Assembly (NCBI GenBank): GCA_016125225.1
Contig: WGME01000010.1
Coordinates: forward strand, 62,001-126,000
Length of the DNA: 64,000 bases
Reading direction: 5' to 3'
Source of the DNA: a bacterium
Lineage (GTDB): Bacteria; Planctomycetota; Planctomycetia; Planctomycetales; Planctomycetaceae
Shown: piece by piece, positions 29,403 through 38,557 of the stretch
Position numbering within the stretch: the stretch's first letter is position 1
How the letters are laid out: each line of letters opens with the position of its first letter
Made by a program: the position numbers and the translations under genes
Notes under the pieces: model-generated
Told to the model about the DNA's origin: nothing
Seen by the model: only the letters and a program-made list of their open reading frames with translations
Databases searched by the model: none

Positions 29403-29422
29403 CCTTGAGCGCGCACAGCCTC

Positions 29423-30565
29423 ATGATTCGCCGTTTTTTCTTGCCCGCCGGTCTCGTTTTGCTTGCGCTTTGCGGCGTCTGGGCAGGTCTCTCTGCGTAC
29501 TGGCTTAATCCGCGCTCAGCGCTAGTCCCGAATACGCCCCAACGTCCCCGCATCGTGGGAACTGCAGCTTGTCAAGATTGCCATCAGTCAATGGCTGACC
29601 GCTACGAAACGAGCGGGCATGCTCACACATTTTCGCTCACAATTCGTTCTGATATCGCCCGTCAACTGGCGGGAGACACTTTTGAGGACCCGCAGCGCAA
29701 GCAAACCTTTCGGTACCATTTCGACGCTGAGGGATTGTCGGCCTCATTACCCGATGTCTTCGGCGAAGAGCGGTTTCCCCTGACCTATGCACTCGGATCG
29801 GGAACGCATGCCGTCACCTTCCTGACGCTGCTGCCGCGGCGTGACGGTGCCACGGTCGGACTGGAGCACCGGGTGAGTTATTATCACGACCTGCATGGAC
29901 TGGGCCTGACAGTCGGGCATCCCTTCGTCAAAGATCCGGTCGAAGATTCCGAGCAGTTCGGCAAGATCGTGAATGAACGCCAACTCGCCCAGTGCATTGA
30001 TTGTCACACGACACAAGCCAGAATTGAGCATCATGAGTTAATCGATGTCATCCCACATGTCGGTTGCGAAAGCTGTCACGGCCCAGGTAGCGTCCACGTC
30101 GCAGCACAGCAAGCAGGACGAACGGATACCAGCTTCCAAGTTACGGACCACTGGCCGACGGCGCTGGATGAATTAAAGACCTGTGGAAAATGCCATCGGA
30201 TGCCAGAGTCGCTGAAAGCGTCGGAATTGGTACGGACTTCGCCTGTTCTGCCCCGCTTTCAACCGGCGGGGATGATGCAGAGCCGTTGCTATACAGAATC
30301 TGAAGGGGCGCTGCGCTGCACCACCTGCCACGATCCCCATGCGAAAGTTTCGAGCGATCGTCAGCACTATGAACAAATCTGCGCGAACTGCCATCGCCAG
30401 CAGAGTGTTGCCGCATGTCCGCAGGGAACCGAGTCGTGCATTACATGCCACATGCCAGCCATCAGGTTCGAAGGGGTGGCATCCTTCCATGATCACTGGA
30501 TCCGGGTGAGAACGGCCGATGATCCCGCTGCCGTTTCCATGGAGGAAGCAGTTGCTACGGAGTAG
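29423..30565 (+). CDS. Seven-haem c-type cytochrome, membrane-anchored (copy 1)
   Basis: About 380 aa. A single N-terminal helix (FFLPAGLVLLALCGVWAGLSAYW) anchors or exports the protein. Seven CxxCH motifs follow: CQDCH, CIDCH, CESCH, CGKCH, CTTCH, CANCH and CITCH. The spacing between the first and second (~150 residues) leaves room for a non-haem domain. The end CITCHMPAIRF...FHDHWIRVR matches the end of the cytochrome at 36493. It probably carries electrons in the periplasm. The 3' end overlaps the convergent TPR gene by 11 bases. It forms the left wall of the mirror-image haem/TPR/CRTAC1 block. Confidence 0.85.
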   Translation: MIRRFFLPAGLVLLALCGVWAGLSAYWLNPRSALVPNTPQRPRIVGTAACQDCHQSMADRYETSGHAHTFSLTIRSDIARQLAGDTFEDPQRKQTFRYHFDAEGLSASLPDVFGEERFPLTYALGSGTHAVTFLTLLPRRDGATVGLEHRVSYYHDLHGLGLTVGHPFVKDPVEDSEQFGKIVNERQLAQCIDCHTTQARIEHHELIDVIPHVGCESCHGPGSVHVAAQQAGRTDTSFQVTDHWPTALDELKTCGKCHRMPESLKASELVRTSPVLPRFQPAGMMQSRCYTESEGALRCTTCHDPHAKVSSDRQHYEQICANCHRQQSVAACPQGTESCITCHMPAIRFEGVASFHDHWIRVRTADDPAAVSMEEAVATE

Positions 30566-31610
30566 CTGCACGACTTTTCTGGAGTAACTCTTCGACCGAC
30601 TGATAGAGCTTGCGGGCTTCGTCCCGTTCTCCGGCCGCCGCGGCGGATCGCGACAACGCTCCCAGGTACCGCACCGTGGTCGAGTGAGAGTCGTACAATT
30701 CTTTGAGCCGCTCGTATGCCGCCTGTGGCTGACGTTGATACAGCAGCAGATCCGCTTCCAGAATCCGGCAATCGAGGTCCTCGGGTCGTACCTTGAGTGC
30801 CTGCGCCAACCATTTTTCTGCGTCATCAAACCGTCCTTCGCTTCGTGCCACAGAGGCCAAGATCCGCAGAGCCGCGACCTCGCGCGAGTTCTTCTTCAGA
30901 CACCACTCCGCCTGCGTGGTGGCTTCAGCAAGCTGACCGATACGGTGATGCGCATACGCCAGATTCAGATGGGCCGCATAGAAATCGGGATCAATGTCCA
31001 CTGCTATCTGGAGCGGTTCGATCATCATCGCATAATTCTGCAGTACGTCATGGATGTCGGCGATGAGGAGAAATGTCTGCGCTCGGTTCGGCTCAAGCTT
31101 CGCCGCCACCTGCGCATGAGGCAGTGCTTTCTTCGGATCATGGTTGTTGAAATAGAGCTCAGCCAAAGACAGCTGCGCGCCAAAGTGCTCAGGTTCAACA
31201 GCGACGAGTGCTTCCAAGGCTGCCGAGGCTTCATCGGTCTGTCCCGACAGCATGTGAATGATGGCTGTCTCCTGCAGAGCCGCGGTCCAGTTCGCATCGG
31301 ACTCAGGAATCACTCTCAGAACAGCCAAAGCCTCATCCGGATCGGACTCCCGTAAGAGTGACGCGAGTTGGAGTCGTGTCTTGCTCGATTCGGGAGCGAT
31401 GGCCAATTGCGACTTCATTGCGGAAATAGCGGCGACCGTATCACCGCGCATTTGAGCGGCGCGTGCTTCCTCAAGGTAATTCGGAGTGGTTCTGCCAAAC
31501 CGTGTGACCGCGACAAACAGTGCCAAGGCTATCGTCACGCCGATAACTGGCAGCAAGAGATGCCCACGGCCCCCTTTCCGAGTCGGGGTGCTGGCTATGT
31601 TATCGGACAA
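30555..31610 (-). CDS. Membrane-anchored TPR protein (copy 1)
   Basis: 351 aa from a TTG start at 31610. A short cytoplasmic tail and one helix (GHLLLPVIGVTIALALFVAVTRF) precede about eight tetratricopeptide-like repeats (e.g. AQLSLAELYFNNHDPKKALPHAQVAAKLEP, AAHLNLAYAHHRIGQLAEATTQAEWCL). TPR arrays mediate protein contacts, here probably on the periplasmic side. The start overlaps the end of the CRTAC1 gene by 11 bases, with GGACGAGG upstream, so translation is probably coupled. The gene ends inside the 3' end of the cytochrome gene. Confidence 0.85.
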   Translation of the reverse strand: MSDNIASTPTRKGGRGHLLLPVIGVTIALALFVAVTRFGRTTPNYLEEARAAQMRGDTVAAISAMKSQLAIAPESSKTRLQLASLLRESDPDEALAVLRVIPESDANWTAALQETAIIHMLSGQTDEASAALEALVAVEPEHFGAQLSLAELYFNNHDPKKALPHAQVAAKLEPNRAQTFLLIADIHDVLQNYAMMIEPLQIAVDIDPDFYAAHLNLAYAHHRIGQLAEATTQAEWCLKKNSREVAALRILASVARSEGRFDDAEKWLAQALKVRPEDLDCRILEADLLLYQRQPQAAYERLKELYDSHSTTVRYLGALSRSAAAAGERDEARKLYQSVEELLQKSRAATP

Positions 31611-33300
31611 CGCCTCGTCCTTCGATCAAGAGATGGGCTCGATCATGGACAAGCGGTCCCAACGTTTCCACGCGTCCAGTCGGCCAGCGAACTGTGACCG
31701 CGTCGGCCTGCTCCGCATCGCCGATCCCAATCAGCAAAGGCCGCTCATCACATGCCAGGTAACTACTGCTGCCGAGGACAACTCGCACGATTTTCCGGTC
31801 ACCAGCCACAATCTCGACCCTGGCACCGAGGGCTTCCCGGTTGCTTTCAACTCCGATCAGTCGCAGTGTCAGCGAGTGCCCCACTTCGTCGGTCTCGTTC
31901 TTCAATAGCGCGACCGGGCCGTTCAGATGTTGAATTGCGACATCGATACGTCCATCGTGATCATAATCGGCCAGGGCAGTGGCGCGGCCGACGAGGTTCT
32001 GTTGAAAGTATGCCCCGGCGTCCGACGAAATTTCCTCAAACCGTACCCCTCGCTGGTTATGAAACACCTGTGGCTGTTGGGCGAAGGGTTCACGCCGATC
32101 GAGTTCCGGCGGGTAGGATTGGACGTGCCCATTGACAACGATGAGATCCAGCCAGCCGTCATTGTCGGGATCGAAAAACGAAGTGCCGAAGCCCAGCCGC
32201 TGTTGACTGGGAGCTGCGAGGCCGTACTCCGCCGTCACTTCCGTAAAAGCCGTTTGGTCGTTTCGGTAGAACGTGTTCGTTTCGTTGAAATAGTTGGTGA
32301 CGAAGAGGTCAATCCGTCCATCGCCATCCACATCCCCGGCGGCGATACCCATGCTGGCTTCGGCGACACCGAGGCCATTCACGGCAGCTCCCATTAACAG
32401 AGCGTCATCAGCGAAAGTTCCTTTCCCGGAATTCAACCACAACTGATTGTTGACGGTATCATTGGCGACATAGAAATCCTGGTCACCGTCTTCATCGAAG
32501 TCACAGGCCACGACTCCAAGACCTGCGCGGGGTGTTTCCGCCAGCAGTCCGGCGGCTTCCGTCATATCGGCGAATGTGCCGTCGCCACGATTGATCAGTA
32601 ACAGATCGGATTCATGTTGCTGATACCGCGGATGGCAACCGCCGGGATAGCGTTTTCGATTCACTACCTCGGAACAAAGGGGGTAATTGGCGGGATCAAG
32701 CTTCAAATAGTTCGTGACATACAAATCGAGATCGCCGTCTTTATCGATATCGGCCCAAGTGCAACTGGCACCGAACCGCGGATCATTCAGGACCGGTTGA
32801 TCTGTGACCTCGGCCCAAGTCCCATCACCCAGATTGCGAAACAATCGATTCGGACCATATGCGGAGACATACAGATCAGGGAATCCATCATTGTCGTAGT
32901 CCCCAACAGCGATGCCCATCGAGTAGCCGAAGCAAGTCAGCCTGGCGGCTGCCGTAACACTTTCGAATTTCCCCTGAACATTCCGAAAGAGCTGATTGCT
33001 GTGTGCGAGATCTGAATCGGCAACTGGCGGCCAGGCTGCTCCCTGGCACAGATATATGTCGGGCCAGCCGTCCAAATCATAGTCACACCAAGCTAGCCCA
33101 GAACCCATGAAAAGGTGCAGGTGCCGTTCCGGAGTGAGTGGGGAATCGTGGGTAAAATTCAAGCCGACATCATGGGCGACATCCTGAAAATGGATACCGG
33201 GTGGCTGTGCCGATGCCAGCGTTGCCAGCGACAGCAACACTGTCGAGAACCAACAACGAAGGAGACTGACAGCAGTCTGACGAGATTTGTTCAATCGCAT
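31600..33300 (-). CDS. CRTAC1/ASPIC-UnbV FG-GAP repeat protein, secreted (copy 1)
   Basis: 566 aa with a signal peptide (FSTVLLSLATLASAQ). Seven calcium-loop repeats of the DxDxDGxxD type are visible (DYDLDGWPDIYL, DYDNDGFPDLYV, DIDKDGDLDLYV, DFDEDGDQDFYV, DVDGDGRIDLFV, DPDNDGWLDLIV, DYDHDGRIDVAI), consistent with an FG-GAP/VCBS beta-propeller. The C-terminus (EALGARVEIVAGDRK... VTVRWPTGRVETL) is an ASPIC/UnbV domain. The protein is presumably extracytoplasmic and calcium-stabilised; the ligand is unknown. It is the first gene of a two-gene unit with the TPR protein. Confidence 0.9.
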   Translation of the reverse strand: MRLNKSRQTAVSLLRCWFSTVLLSLATLASAQPPGIHFQDVAHDVGLNFTHDSPLTPERHLHLFMGSGLAWCDYDLDGWPDIYLCQGAAWPPVADSDLAHSNQLFRNVQGKFESVTAAARLTCFGYSMGIAVGDYDNDGFPDLYVSAYGPNRLFRNLGDGTWAEVTDQPVLNDPRFGASCTWADIDKDGDLDLYVTNYLKLDPANYPLCSEVVNRKRYPGGCHPRYQQHESDLLLINRGDGTFADMTEAAGLLAETPRAGLGVVACDFDEDGDQDFYVANDTVNNQLWLNSGKGTFADDALLMGAAVNGLGVAEASMGIAAGDVDGDGRIDLFVTNYFNETNTFYRNDQTAFTEVTAEYGLAAPSQQRLGFGTSFFDPDNDGWLDLIVVNGHVQSYPPELDRREPFAQQPQVFHNQRGVRFEEISSDAGAYFQQNLVGRATALADYDHDGRIDVAIQHLNGPVALLKNETDEVGHSLTLRLIGVESNREALGARVEIVAGDRKIVRVVLGSSSYLACDERPLLIGIGDAEQADAVTVRWPTGRVETLGPLVHDRAHLLIEGRGVVR

Positions 33301-33386
33301 AGCGACCCAGTTGTGAGGGGATCAGTCCATGATAGCGGCATTCCTGAAGTAATGCCGCGCTAAGAATTGCCAGTTCGCATGAACTG

Positions 33387-35171
33387 TTATTGAGTGGCGG
33401 AGTGCCAACCGGTCTGCACGATGAACCGTCGTCCTTCGATCACGGTGACACGGCTTCCCGCGGGGATCGCCTGCAATTCCTCACGTAATCCACTCGGCCA
33501 GACGAGACGAATTGTCTCCGCCGACGTCTCTGCCCCCAATCCGATAGTGATTACGCCATCATTCGACGAGAGATATCCGGCGTTCCGTGACAAGGAATGC
33601 ACGGTCGTCCCGGCGGGGCATTCCACCTCAATGATCGCCCCTTCCGCAGAGCGCGGCGATGCAGTCCCGATCAGTTGCAATTGAATCCGGTTTCCCGGGT
33701 TAGCCGTGGTGTTCAATAAAATGGCGGCAGGATCGTCGATCAGGCTGACGACGAGGTCGTCCAATCCATCGCGGTTCAGGTCCGCGCGGCAGGCCCCGCG
33801 TGCGTGCCTGGGGTGTTCCAGCCACAGTGATCCGCGCTGCGCATCTTGAAAGCCAGCACGACTGTTCTTCAGCAAGGTCGATAGCTGAGCCCATTGCTCG
33901 CCGGGCATTTGGGTGACATGACCGTTCGCCACAAACAGATCCACGAATCGATCGGCGTCCGCATCGATGGGAATCGCCGACCAGCCCACCAGCGGGCGAC
34001 TGATGCGGTCGATGATGGTTCCCTGTGTGTTATCGAGGAACACCAACGGTTCCTGTTGCTGAAAGAGAGAGTTGGACTCATTGGAGAAATTGGTGGTGAA
34101 CAAATCGAGTTGTCCATTCTGATCAAAGTCGGCACAGGCGATCCCCATCGAACCCATCGTTTCGCCTTGCCCGTTGAAGGCCACGCCGCTGCTGAGGGCC
34201 ATTTCTTCATAGACCCAGGCCGATGTCTGATGAAATAACAGATTGCGATCGCCATCATTCGCGACAAAAATTTCCTGCGTTCCATCGCGATCCAGATCCA
34301 CGGCGATCACACCGAGGCCATACTCTCGATACTGAGCGATTCCAGAGGAATCGGAGCGATCTACGAAACCCCCGTCGCCCGTGTTCTCAAGTAAAAGATC
34401 TGGAACCGGACCATAGGAGTGCGGATTACAGTGAACGCGCATGCCCTTCGATTCGCAGACTGGCGTCGGCAGCGAACGGGAACAATCGGCGTAACAGGCG
34501 ATGTACACGTCGAGATCGCCATCGCTATCCAGGTCCGACCAGCATGCCGTTGCACACCAGCGTTCACCGGCGAGTTCCCGAAAGAGAGGCAGTTCCTGAA
34601 ACGTGCCGTCGCCCTGATTCAGAAAGAGTCCGCTCTGCTGGTATCCCGTAATCAGTACATCGTCAAAGCCGTCATTGTTCATGTCGGCAATCGCACAGCC
34701 GTGTGCGTATCCGGTCCAGGAAAGCCCCCAGTCCGCATTCACCGGAGTGAAGCGACCCTCGCCATTACTGCGATAAAGCGTAACCCGTTCGGTGCGATTC
34801 TGTGGCCATGTGATTGGATCGCCGCCATCGACGAAGATCAGATCCGGATGGGTATCGAGATCAAAATCGATCGCGCCGACACCGCCCCCTAAAGTTTCCG
34901 CGAGATGAAACTGCCCCTCGGGACCATTGTCATAGGCAAACGACACGCCGGAATTCGGCAACTCTTCGAACTGCAAGCCGGCATCTGTCACGGTACTCCG
35001 TTCCACATCCGGTATGGTCGGCAGGGCCGTGGGGCGAACTCCCAACCGCGCGAGCAATCCCCGGTCGGCGTGCCAAGATTGAAAGCGCTCCTCAATGGCA
35101 CCGATCCCATACCCCACCACAACCAGGAGTGTCAGTCCGATGCTGAAAAGCCAGCGGCGACGAGGTAGCAT
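33387..35171 (-). CDS. CRTAC1/ASPIC-UnbV FG-GAP repeat protein (copy 2)
   Basis: 594 aa. An N-terminal helix (RRRWLFSIGLTLLVVVGYGIGA) precedes seven calcium-loop repeats (DFDLDTHPDLIF, DMNNDGFDDVLI, DLDSDGDLDVYI, DLDRDGTQEIFV, DFDQNGQLDLFT, DADADRFVDLFV, DLNRDGLDDLVV). A C-terminal ASPIC/UnbV domain follows (RSAEGAIIEVECPAG... IRLVWPSGLREEL). It is a paralogue of the neighbour at 31600 but with degenerate loops (DTHPD, DADRFVD) and an uncleaved-looking anchor. The ATG lies three bases after the stop of the TPR gene, so it is the second gene of that unit. Confidence 0.88.
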   Translation of the reverse strand: MLPRRRWLFSIGLTLLVVVGYGIGAIEERFQSWHADRGLLARLGVRPTALPTIPDVERSTVTDAGLQFEELPNSGVSFAYDNGPEGQFHLAETLGGGVGAIDFDLDTHPDLIFVDGGDPITWPQNRTERVTLYRSNGEGRFTPVNADWGLSWTGYAHGCAIADMNNDGFDDVLITGYQQSGLFLNQGDGTFQELPLFRELAGERWCATACWSDLDSDGDLDVYIACYADCSRSLPTPVCESKGMRVHCNPHSYGPVPDLLLENTGDGGFVDRSDSSGIAQYREYGLGVIAVDLDRDGTQEIFVANDGDRNLLFHQTSAWVYEEMALSSGVAFNGQGETMGSMGIACADFDQNGQLDLFTTNFSNESNSLFQQQEPLVFLDNTQGTIIDRISRPLVGWSAIPIDADADRFVDLFVANGHVTQMPGEQWAQLSTLLKNSRAGFQDAQRGSLWLEHPRHARGACRADLNRDGLDDLVVSLIDDPAAILLNTTANPGNRIQLQLIGTASPRSAEGAIIEVECPAGTTVHSLSRNAGYLSSNDGVITIGLGAETSAETIRLVWPSGLREELQAIPAGSRVTVIEGRRFIVQTGWHSATQ

Positions 35172-35174
35172 GGA

Positions 35175-36269
35175 TTACTGGCCCACAGACTTGGAGAGCA
35201 GGGCTGCGGCCTCGTCAGCGCCGACACTCCGGCACATCTGTTCGAGTTCAAGCAGCGATTCTCGTTGCGTCGCGAGTCCGGGTAGCTTGGAAAGGTGAGC
35301 GATACGGACCACCGTGTCGAAACGGCTGACTTCACGTTCCAGCAATGCAGGATGATTCCGTCGCAAGACCGCGCAATAGCGGGAACGAAATGCTTGATCC
35401 AAGGGACGAATTTGCACCGCCTTCGCGAGTGCCATTTCTGCCGCGGCCCAATCGCTGTCTTCGATGGCGATCAAACCACGAGTGAACCAATAGTCGGCTT
35501 TCAATGCCGTCGGCTCTTGCGATGGAAGATACTCGACGGCGGCGGTCTTGTCTTTCAGCGTCGCATGGGCACGCGCGAGAAGCACTGCCATCTGCGGGTC
35601 GTCTGCATGATCTGCAAGCAAAACGATGCACTCCGCATAACGTCCCATCGCCAGATAGGTTCGAGCCAGTCCCAAGCGGGAATCGCCATCCGAGGCGTCC
35701 GCTTCCAGGGCCGATCGGAGCCAGCTTTCGGAAGGCGTCGCTCCGCGCGTATCAATCGACCACAAGCCCAAAGACATCACCACCATGTCGGACGTGGGTC
35801 GGCCATGTTCTGCCCATTGGGATAATCGCCGCTGCATCTCTTCCGCATCAAGTCGCAATCCGCTTAACGCGACCCATTGACGTTGCAATGTTGCACTCTT
35901 GGGATACTGCCGCACTCCCGTGGCAAAGTATTCATCTGCCAGCCGAAACCATTGAGACGCCATCGCCAGTCGGCCGAGTTCTATCAGCGATCGCTCCGAC
36001 GGATGCCGTTCGTACTCGTTGAGCAGAATCGCCAGCGGAATTTCGGGGCGTTGGAGGACATCGCCCACGCGGAACAATACCTCGCGCGCTCGAGTTGCCT
36101 CCGGAGTGCGGCCGAATGCTTCTCGGGCTCGTTGCTCAGCGACGGCAAGGTTCTGCTCATTCCAGGCAACCGTCGCGGCCAGTTCCAAGTCTTCCACATC
36201 CGGACGCTGGCATCGCTGCAGACCGTAGCCCAATGCGAAGCAGGCCGCGGCGAGCAGGGTCAATTTCAT
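35175..36269 (-). CDS. TPR protein, secreted or membrane-anchored (copy 2)
   Basis: 364 aa. A hydrophobic N-terminus (LTLLAAACFALGYGLQ) is followed by helical repeats: EDLELAATVAWNEQNLAVAEQRAREAFGR, DSRLGLARTYLAMGRYAECIVLLADH, ADYWFTRGLIAIEDSDWAAAEMALAKAVQIRP. The TPR consensus is looser than in copy 1. The ATG is divergent from the cytochrome at 36493 across about 220 bases. The gene is followed three bases later by the CRTAC1 copy 2, the reverse of the order in copy 1. Confidence 0.82.
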   Translation of the reverse strand: MKLTLLAAACFALGYGLQRCQRPDVEDLELAATVAWNEQNLAVAEQRAREAFGRTPEATRAREVLFRVGDVLQRPEIPLAILLNEYERHPSERSLIELGRLAMASQWFRLADEYFATGVRQYPKSATLQRQWVALSGLRLDAEEMQRRLSQWAEHGRPTSDMVVMSLGLWSIDTRGATPSESWLRSALEADASDGDSRLGLARTYLAMGRYAECIVLLADHADDPQMAVLLARAHATLKDKTAAVEYLPSQEPTALKADYWFTRGLIAIEDSDWAAAEMALAKAVQIRPLDQAFRSRYCAVLRRNHPALLEREVSRFDTVVRIAHLSKLPGLATQRESLLELEQMCRSVGADEAAALLSKSVGQ

Positions 36270-36492
36270 GGTACGAAATCTTGCAAAGCGGGATGGCGAC
36301 GTCGAGAATTCAACGGGGACGGGATAGCATGGAAATCGATCACTCGATCATAAAAGCCACTGCGACGAGAAGCAATCACCATCATGTCACATGTCGTAGG
36401 GCAAACCAGTTGCGGTCCGCCGTCAGCCGTGTCAAACTAAACTCCTGGGCCCCTGTTGGCCGCATTGAAATCTGCGATCGAAGCAAGTCGGA

Positions 36493-37668
36493 ATGCTCCA
36501 GCGAATGAGCCGGTTGTCCGGATACTACTTATCTGCCATTTTCTTCGTACTACTCGTCATCGGCGTGCAATCCTGGCAACTCCGGCAAGCCACAGTACAA
36601 GATGCCTTCGAACCGCTGGTTCGCACTTCCACGCCTCACCTACCGTCAAGTCAGGTTTGTGCGGAGTGCCATCAGACCGTTTGCGAACATTTTGCTACCG
36701 CGCCTCACGGAAAGACACTGACTTCGGCAGAGGAACCCTGGGTACGCGAGCGCTTCGCCGGAAAGCAGTTTTCATTCACGGCAGACGGCCCGGTTGTGAC
36801 CTTTTCTGAACGCAATCAGCAACTCTGGATGGAATGCGATGCTGCACCAGACGCCCTTCGCATCGAGTGGGTGTTCGGCTCCGGGCGGCATGCGATCACA
36901 CCGGTCAGCTTGCTCGAAAACCCCGATGGTGCCACGGAACTGTATGAGTGCAGCGTCTCGTGGTATGCCTCGGATGTGCTCGGTTTGACACCCGGCGCCA
37001 AGGGACCTGGGGCGACGGGCATGAGTCTTCTAGGAGCCCACCAGGATCATCGCACGACTCAGGAATGCTTTGGTTGCCACGTGACACAATTGCCCATGGA
37101 TGGTGGCAGAATTCAGACCGAGGCAATGCTCACCGGTGTCTCCTGCAACCGTTGTCATCCCGGTAGCACTGAGCATGCCCAGGCAATGCAACTGGGACAA
37201 CCAAGCTTCATGCCGCGGTGGTCGGAACTGACGCCGCTGGAATCGGTCAATCTTTGTGGAGAATGTCATCGACGTGCCGACCAGTTGACCGAGGCAGAAT
37301 TGTTGCCAGAGCGGACAGTGCTAGTCCGGTTCGCATCTGTGGGTCTGGCGATGAGTCCGTGCTTCATCCATCAGGACAAGGCTCCGGGCGATGGATCAGC
37401 ACAACGGCTGGACTGCCTGACATGTCATGATCCCCACCGTCCTGCCGAGACGAAGCCTGAGTATTACCTAGCCAGATGCCGGCTCTGTCATGCTGACGCG
37501 GCAGATTTGCCGGTCGTCTGTAGGTCAGACAAGACCGACACCGATTGTCTCAGTTGTCACATGCCCAAAGTTGGTATCACTGAGAACCTCGCATTCACCG
37601 ATCACTGGATTCGAGTCCGAAAACCGACGGACCCACATTCCAGCAGTAAAACGCCCGAGACCGAATAG
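36493..37668 (+). CDS. Seven-haem c-type cytochrome, membrane-anchored (copy 2)
   Basis: 391 aa. It has an N-terminal helix (YYLSAIFFVLLVIGVQSW) and seven CxxCH motifs: CAECH, CFGCH, CNRCH, CGECH, CLTCH, CRLCH and CLSCH. The C-terminal CLSCHMPKVG...AFTDHWIRVR is shared with the cytochrome at 29423. The ~130-residue stretch between haems 1 and 2 also matches in position (WVFGSGRHAITPVSLL against YALGSGTHAVTFLTLL). It is probably a periplasmic electron carrier. It closes the mirror block and is followed by an IS remnant. Confidence 0.85.
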   Translation: MLQRMSRLSGYYLSAIFFVLLVIGVQSWQLRQATVQDAFEPLVRTSTPHLPSSQVCAECHQTVCEHFATAPHGKTLTSAEEPWVRERFAGKQFSFTADGPVVTFSERNQQLWMECDAAPDALRIEWVFGSGRHAITPVSLLENPDGATELYECSVSWYASDVLGLTPGAKGPGATGMSLLGAHQDHRTTQECFGCHVTQLPMDGGRIQTEAMLTGVSCNRCHPGSTEHAQAMQLGQPSFMPRWSELTPLESVNLCGECHRRADQLTEAELLPERTVLVRFASVGLAMSPCFIHQDKAPGDGSAQRLDCLTCHDPHRPAETKPEYYLARCRLCHADAADLPVVCRSDKTDTDCLSCHMPKVGITENLAFTDHWIRVRKPTDPHSSSKTPETE

Positions 37669-37767
37669 TTCATGCCCAGTATTGGCAGCAATGTAATCGT
37701 GGACTTGCTCTCTATTTCTTGATCCGTCTGCGATGTTAGCCTTTTTGTTGAAAAGGCATTCAGAAAA

Positions 37768-37796
37768 TGGACCTTCCTACTTGTTTTGGGCGCTGG
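37768..37796 (+). repeat. Left terminal inverted repeat of the IS3 remnant
   Basis: Begins TGGACCTTCCTAC and ends GGGCGCTGG. It matches the complement of 38503-38533 with a few substitutions and one single-base length difference in the T-run. Confidence 0.7.
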
Positions 37797-37841
37797 ATGC
37801 GGCGCGTACCAAGGAACAAGAGGAGCGTTTGGGATATCAGA

Positions 37842-38496
37842 ACCGCGTCGTCCGTTTTCGTTAGAGTTCAAGCGGGAAGCTGTATAGTTGATTTGTGCAG
37901 CAGGGGTTGTCGGTCACGGAAGCGGCCCGGTGGCTGGATGTGCGGGAGTCGCTGCTGCGGCGCTGGCGGAAGGCCCTGGAGCCGCAATTTCCAACCTTCC
38001 GGGAAGAATCAAACGTGGACAGCGGACATCATCTACCTAGCCACCGAAGAGGGCTGGTTGTATCTGGCGGCCATCGAAGATCTGTTCACGCGCGAGATCG
38101 TCGGCTGGTCGATGCCCTGGCAATGGCTCTCGCCCGACAGAGTCCCGGTGAGAACCTCGTGGCTCATTCGGATCGAGGCGTGCGGTACGCCGGTGAGCAC
38201 TATCAACAGCTGCTGACAGACCAAGGCATCAAGTGTTCGATGAGCCGCAAGGCCAACTGCTGGGAAGCAACCGAGACCATCGAGGCCTCGCGAGGATGAA
38301 GGCCGAAGGGCGGTAGCGTCCTCGCCCCGTTGGAAAGCTCCATCGCCACCTTGAAGAAAGAAATCGTCCACCACGAAAAGTACGAAACGCGATCCAAAGT
38401 ACGGCACAGCCTGTTTGAATCCATCGAAGTCTTTTACAACCGAGTCCGTCGGATCTCGGCTACCAGTCGCCCGCCCAGTTCGCCAAAGCCGCATAA
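37842..38496 (+). pseudogene. Frameshifted transposase orfA-orfB fragments (IS3 family)
   Basis: Reading across frames: RRPFSLEFKREAV then an in-frame TAG (orfA start), then VQQGLSVTEAARWLDVRESLLRRWRKALE (orfA helix-turn-helix) in another frame. Next comes the orfB rve core NQTWTADIIYLATEEGWLYLAAIEDLF, then ENLVAHSDRGVRYAGEHYQQLL, then LESSIATLKKEIVHHEKYET and the end YQSPAQFAKAA with stop at 38494-38496. The orfA tail and the N-terminal half of orfB are missing, and at least three frame changes break the rest. It is not functional. Confidence 0.8.
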
Positions 38497-38502
38497 CCCA
38501 AA

Positions 38503-38533
38503 CCCTGCGCCCAAAAAAACGTGGGAAAGTCCA
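38503..38533 (-). repeat. Right terminal inverted repeat of the IS3 remnant
   Basis: Read on the minus strand it begins TGGACTTTCCCACG and ends GGGCGCAGGG. It starts six bases after the orfB stop, which is the normal distance for the right end of such elements. Confidence 0.7.
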
Positions 38534-38557
38534 ACGTACGATCCAGGACTGCAGGCG

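Larger units (their letters stand above)
37768..38533 (+). mobile_element. Internally deleted IS3-family insertion sequence
   Basis: A 766-base remnant bounded by imperfect inverted repeats of about 30 bases: the left end TGGACCTTCCTAC... and the complement of the right end TGGACTTTCCCAC..., both running into a T-run and GGGCGC. Inside are pieces of orfA and orfB in different frames. Intact elements of this type are about 1.3-1.5 kb, so roughly half is missing. No matching target duplication was seen at the edges (AAAA against ACGT), so flanking rearrangement is possible. Confidence 0.75.

Noticed and set aside
29393-29422. GTG start for the first cytochrome
   Set aside because: It lies inside the terminator stem of the DUF1559 gene; the ATG at 29423 directly precedes the membrane anchor.
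37669-37767. Possible remaining integrase half on the left side of the IS remnant
   Set aside because: Minus-strand translation of this stretch shows no integrase-like residues, so a simple IS insertion into one intact integrase gene is not supported.
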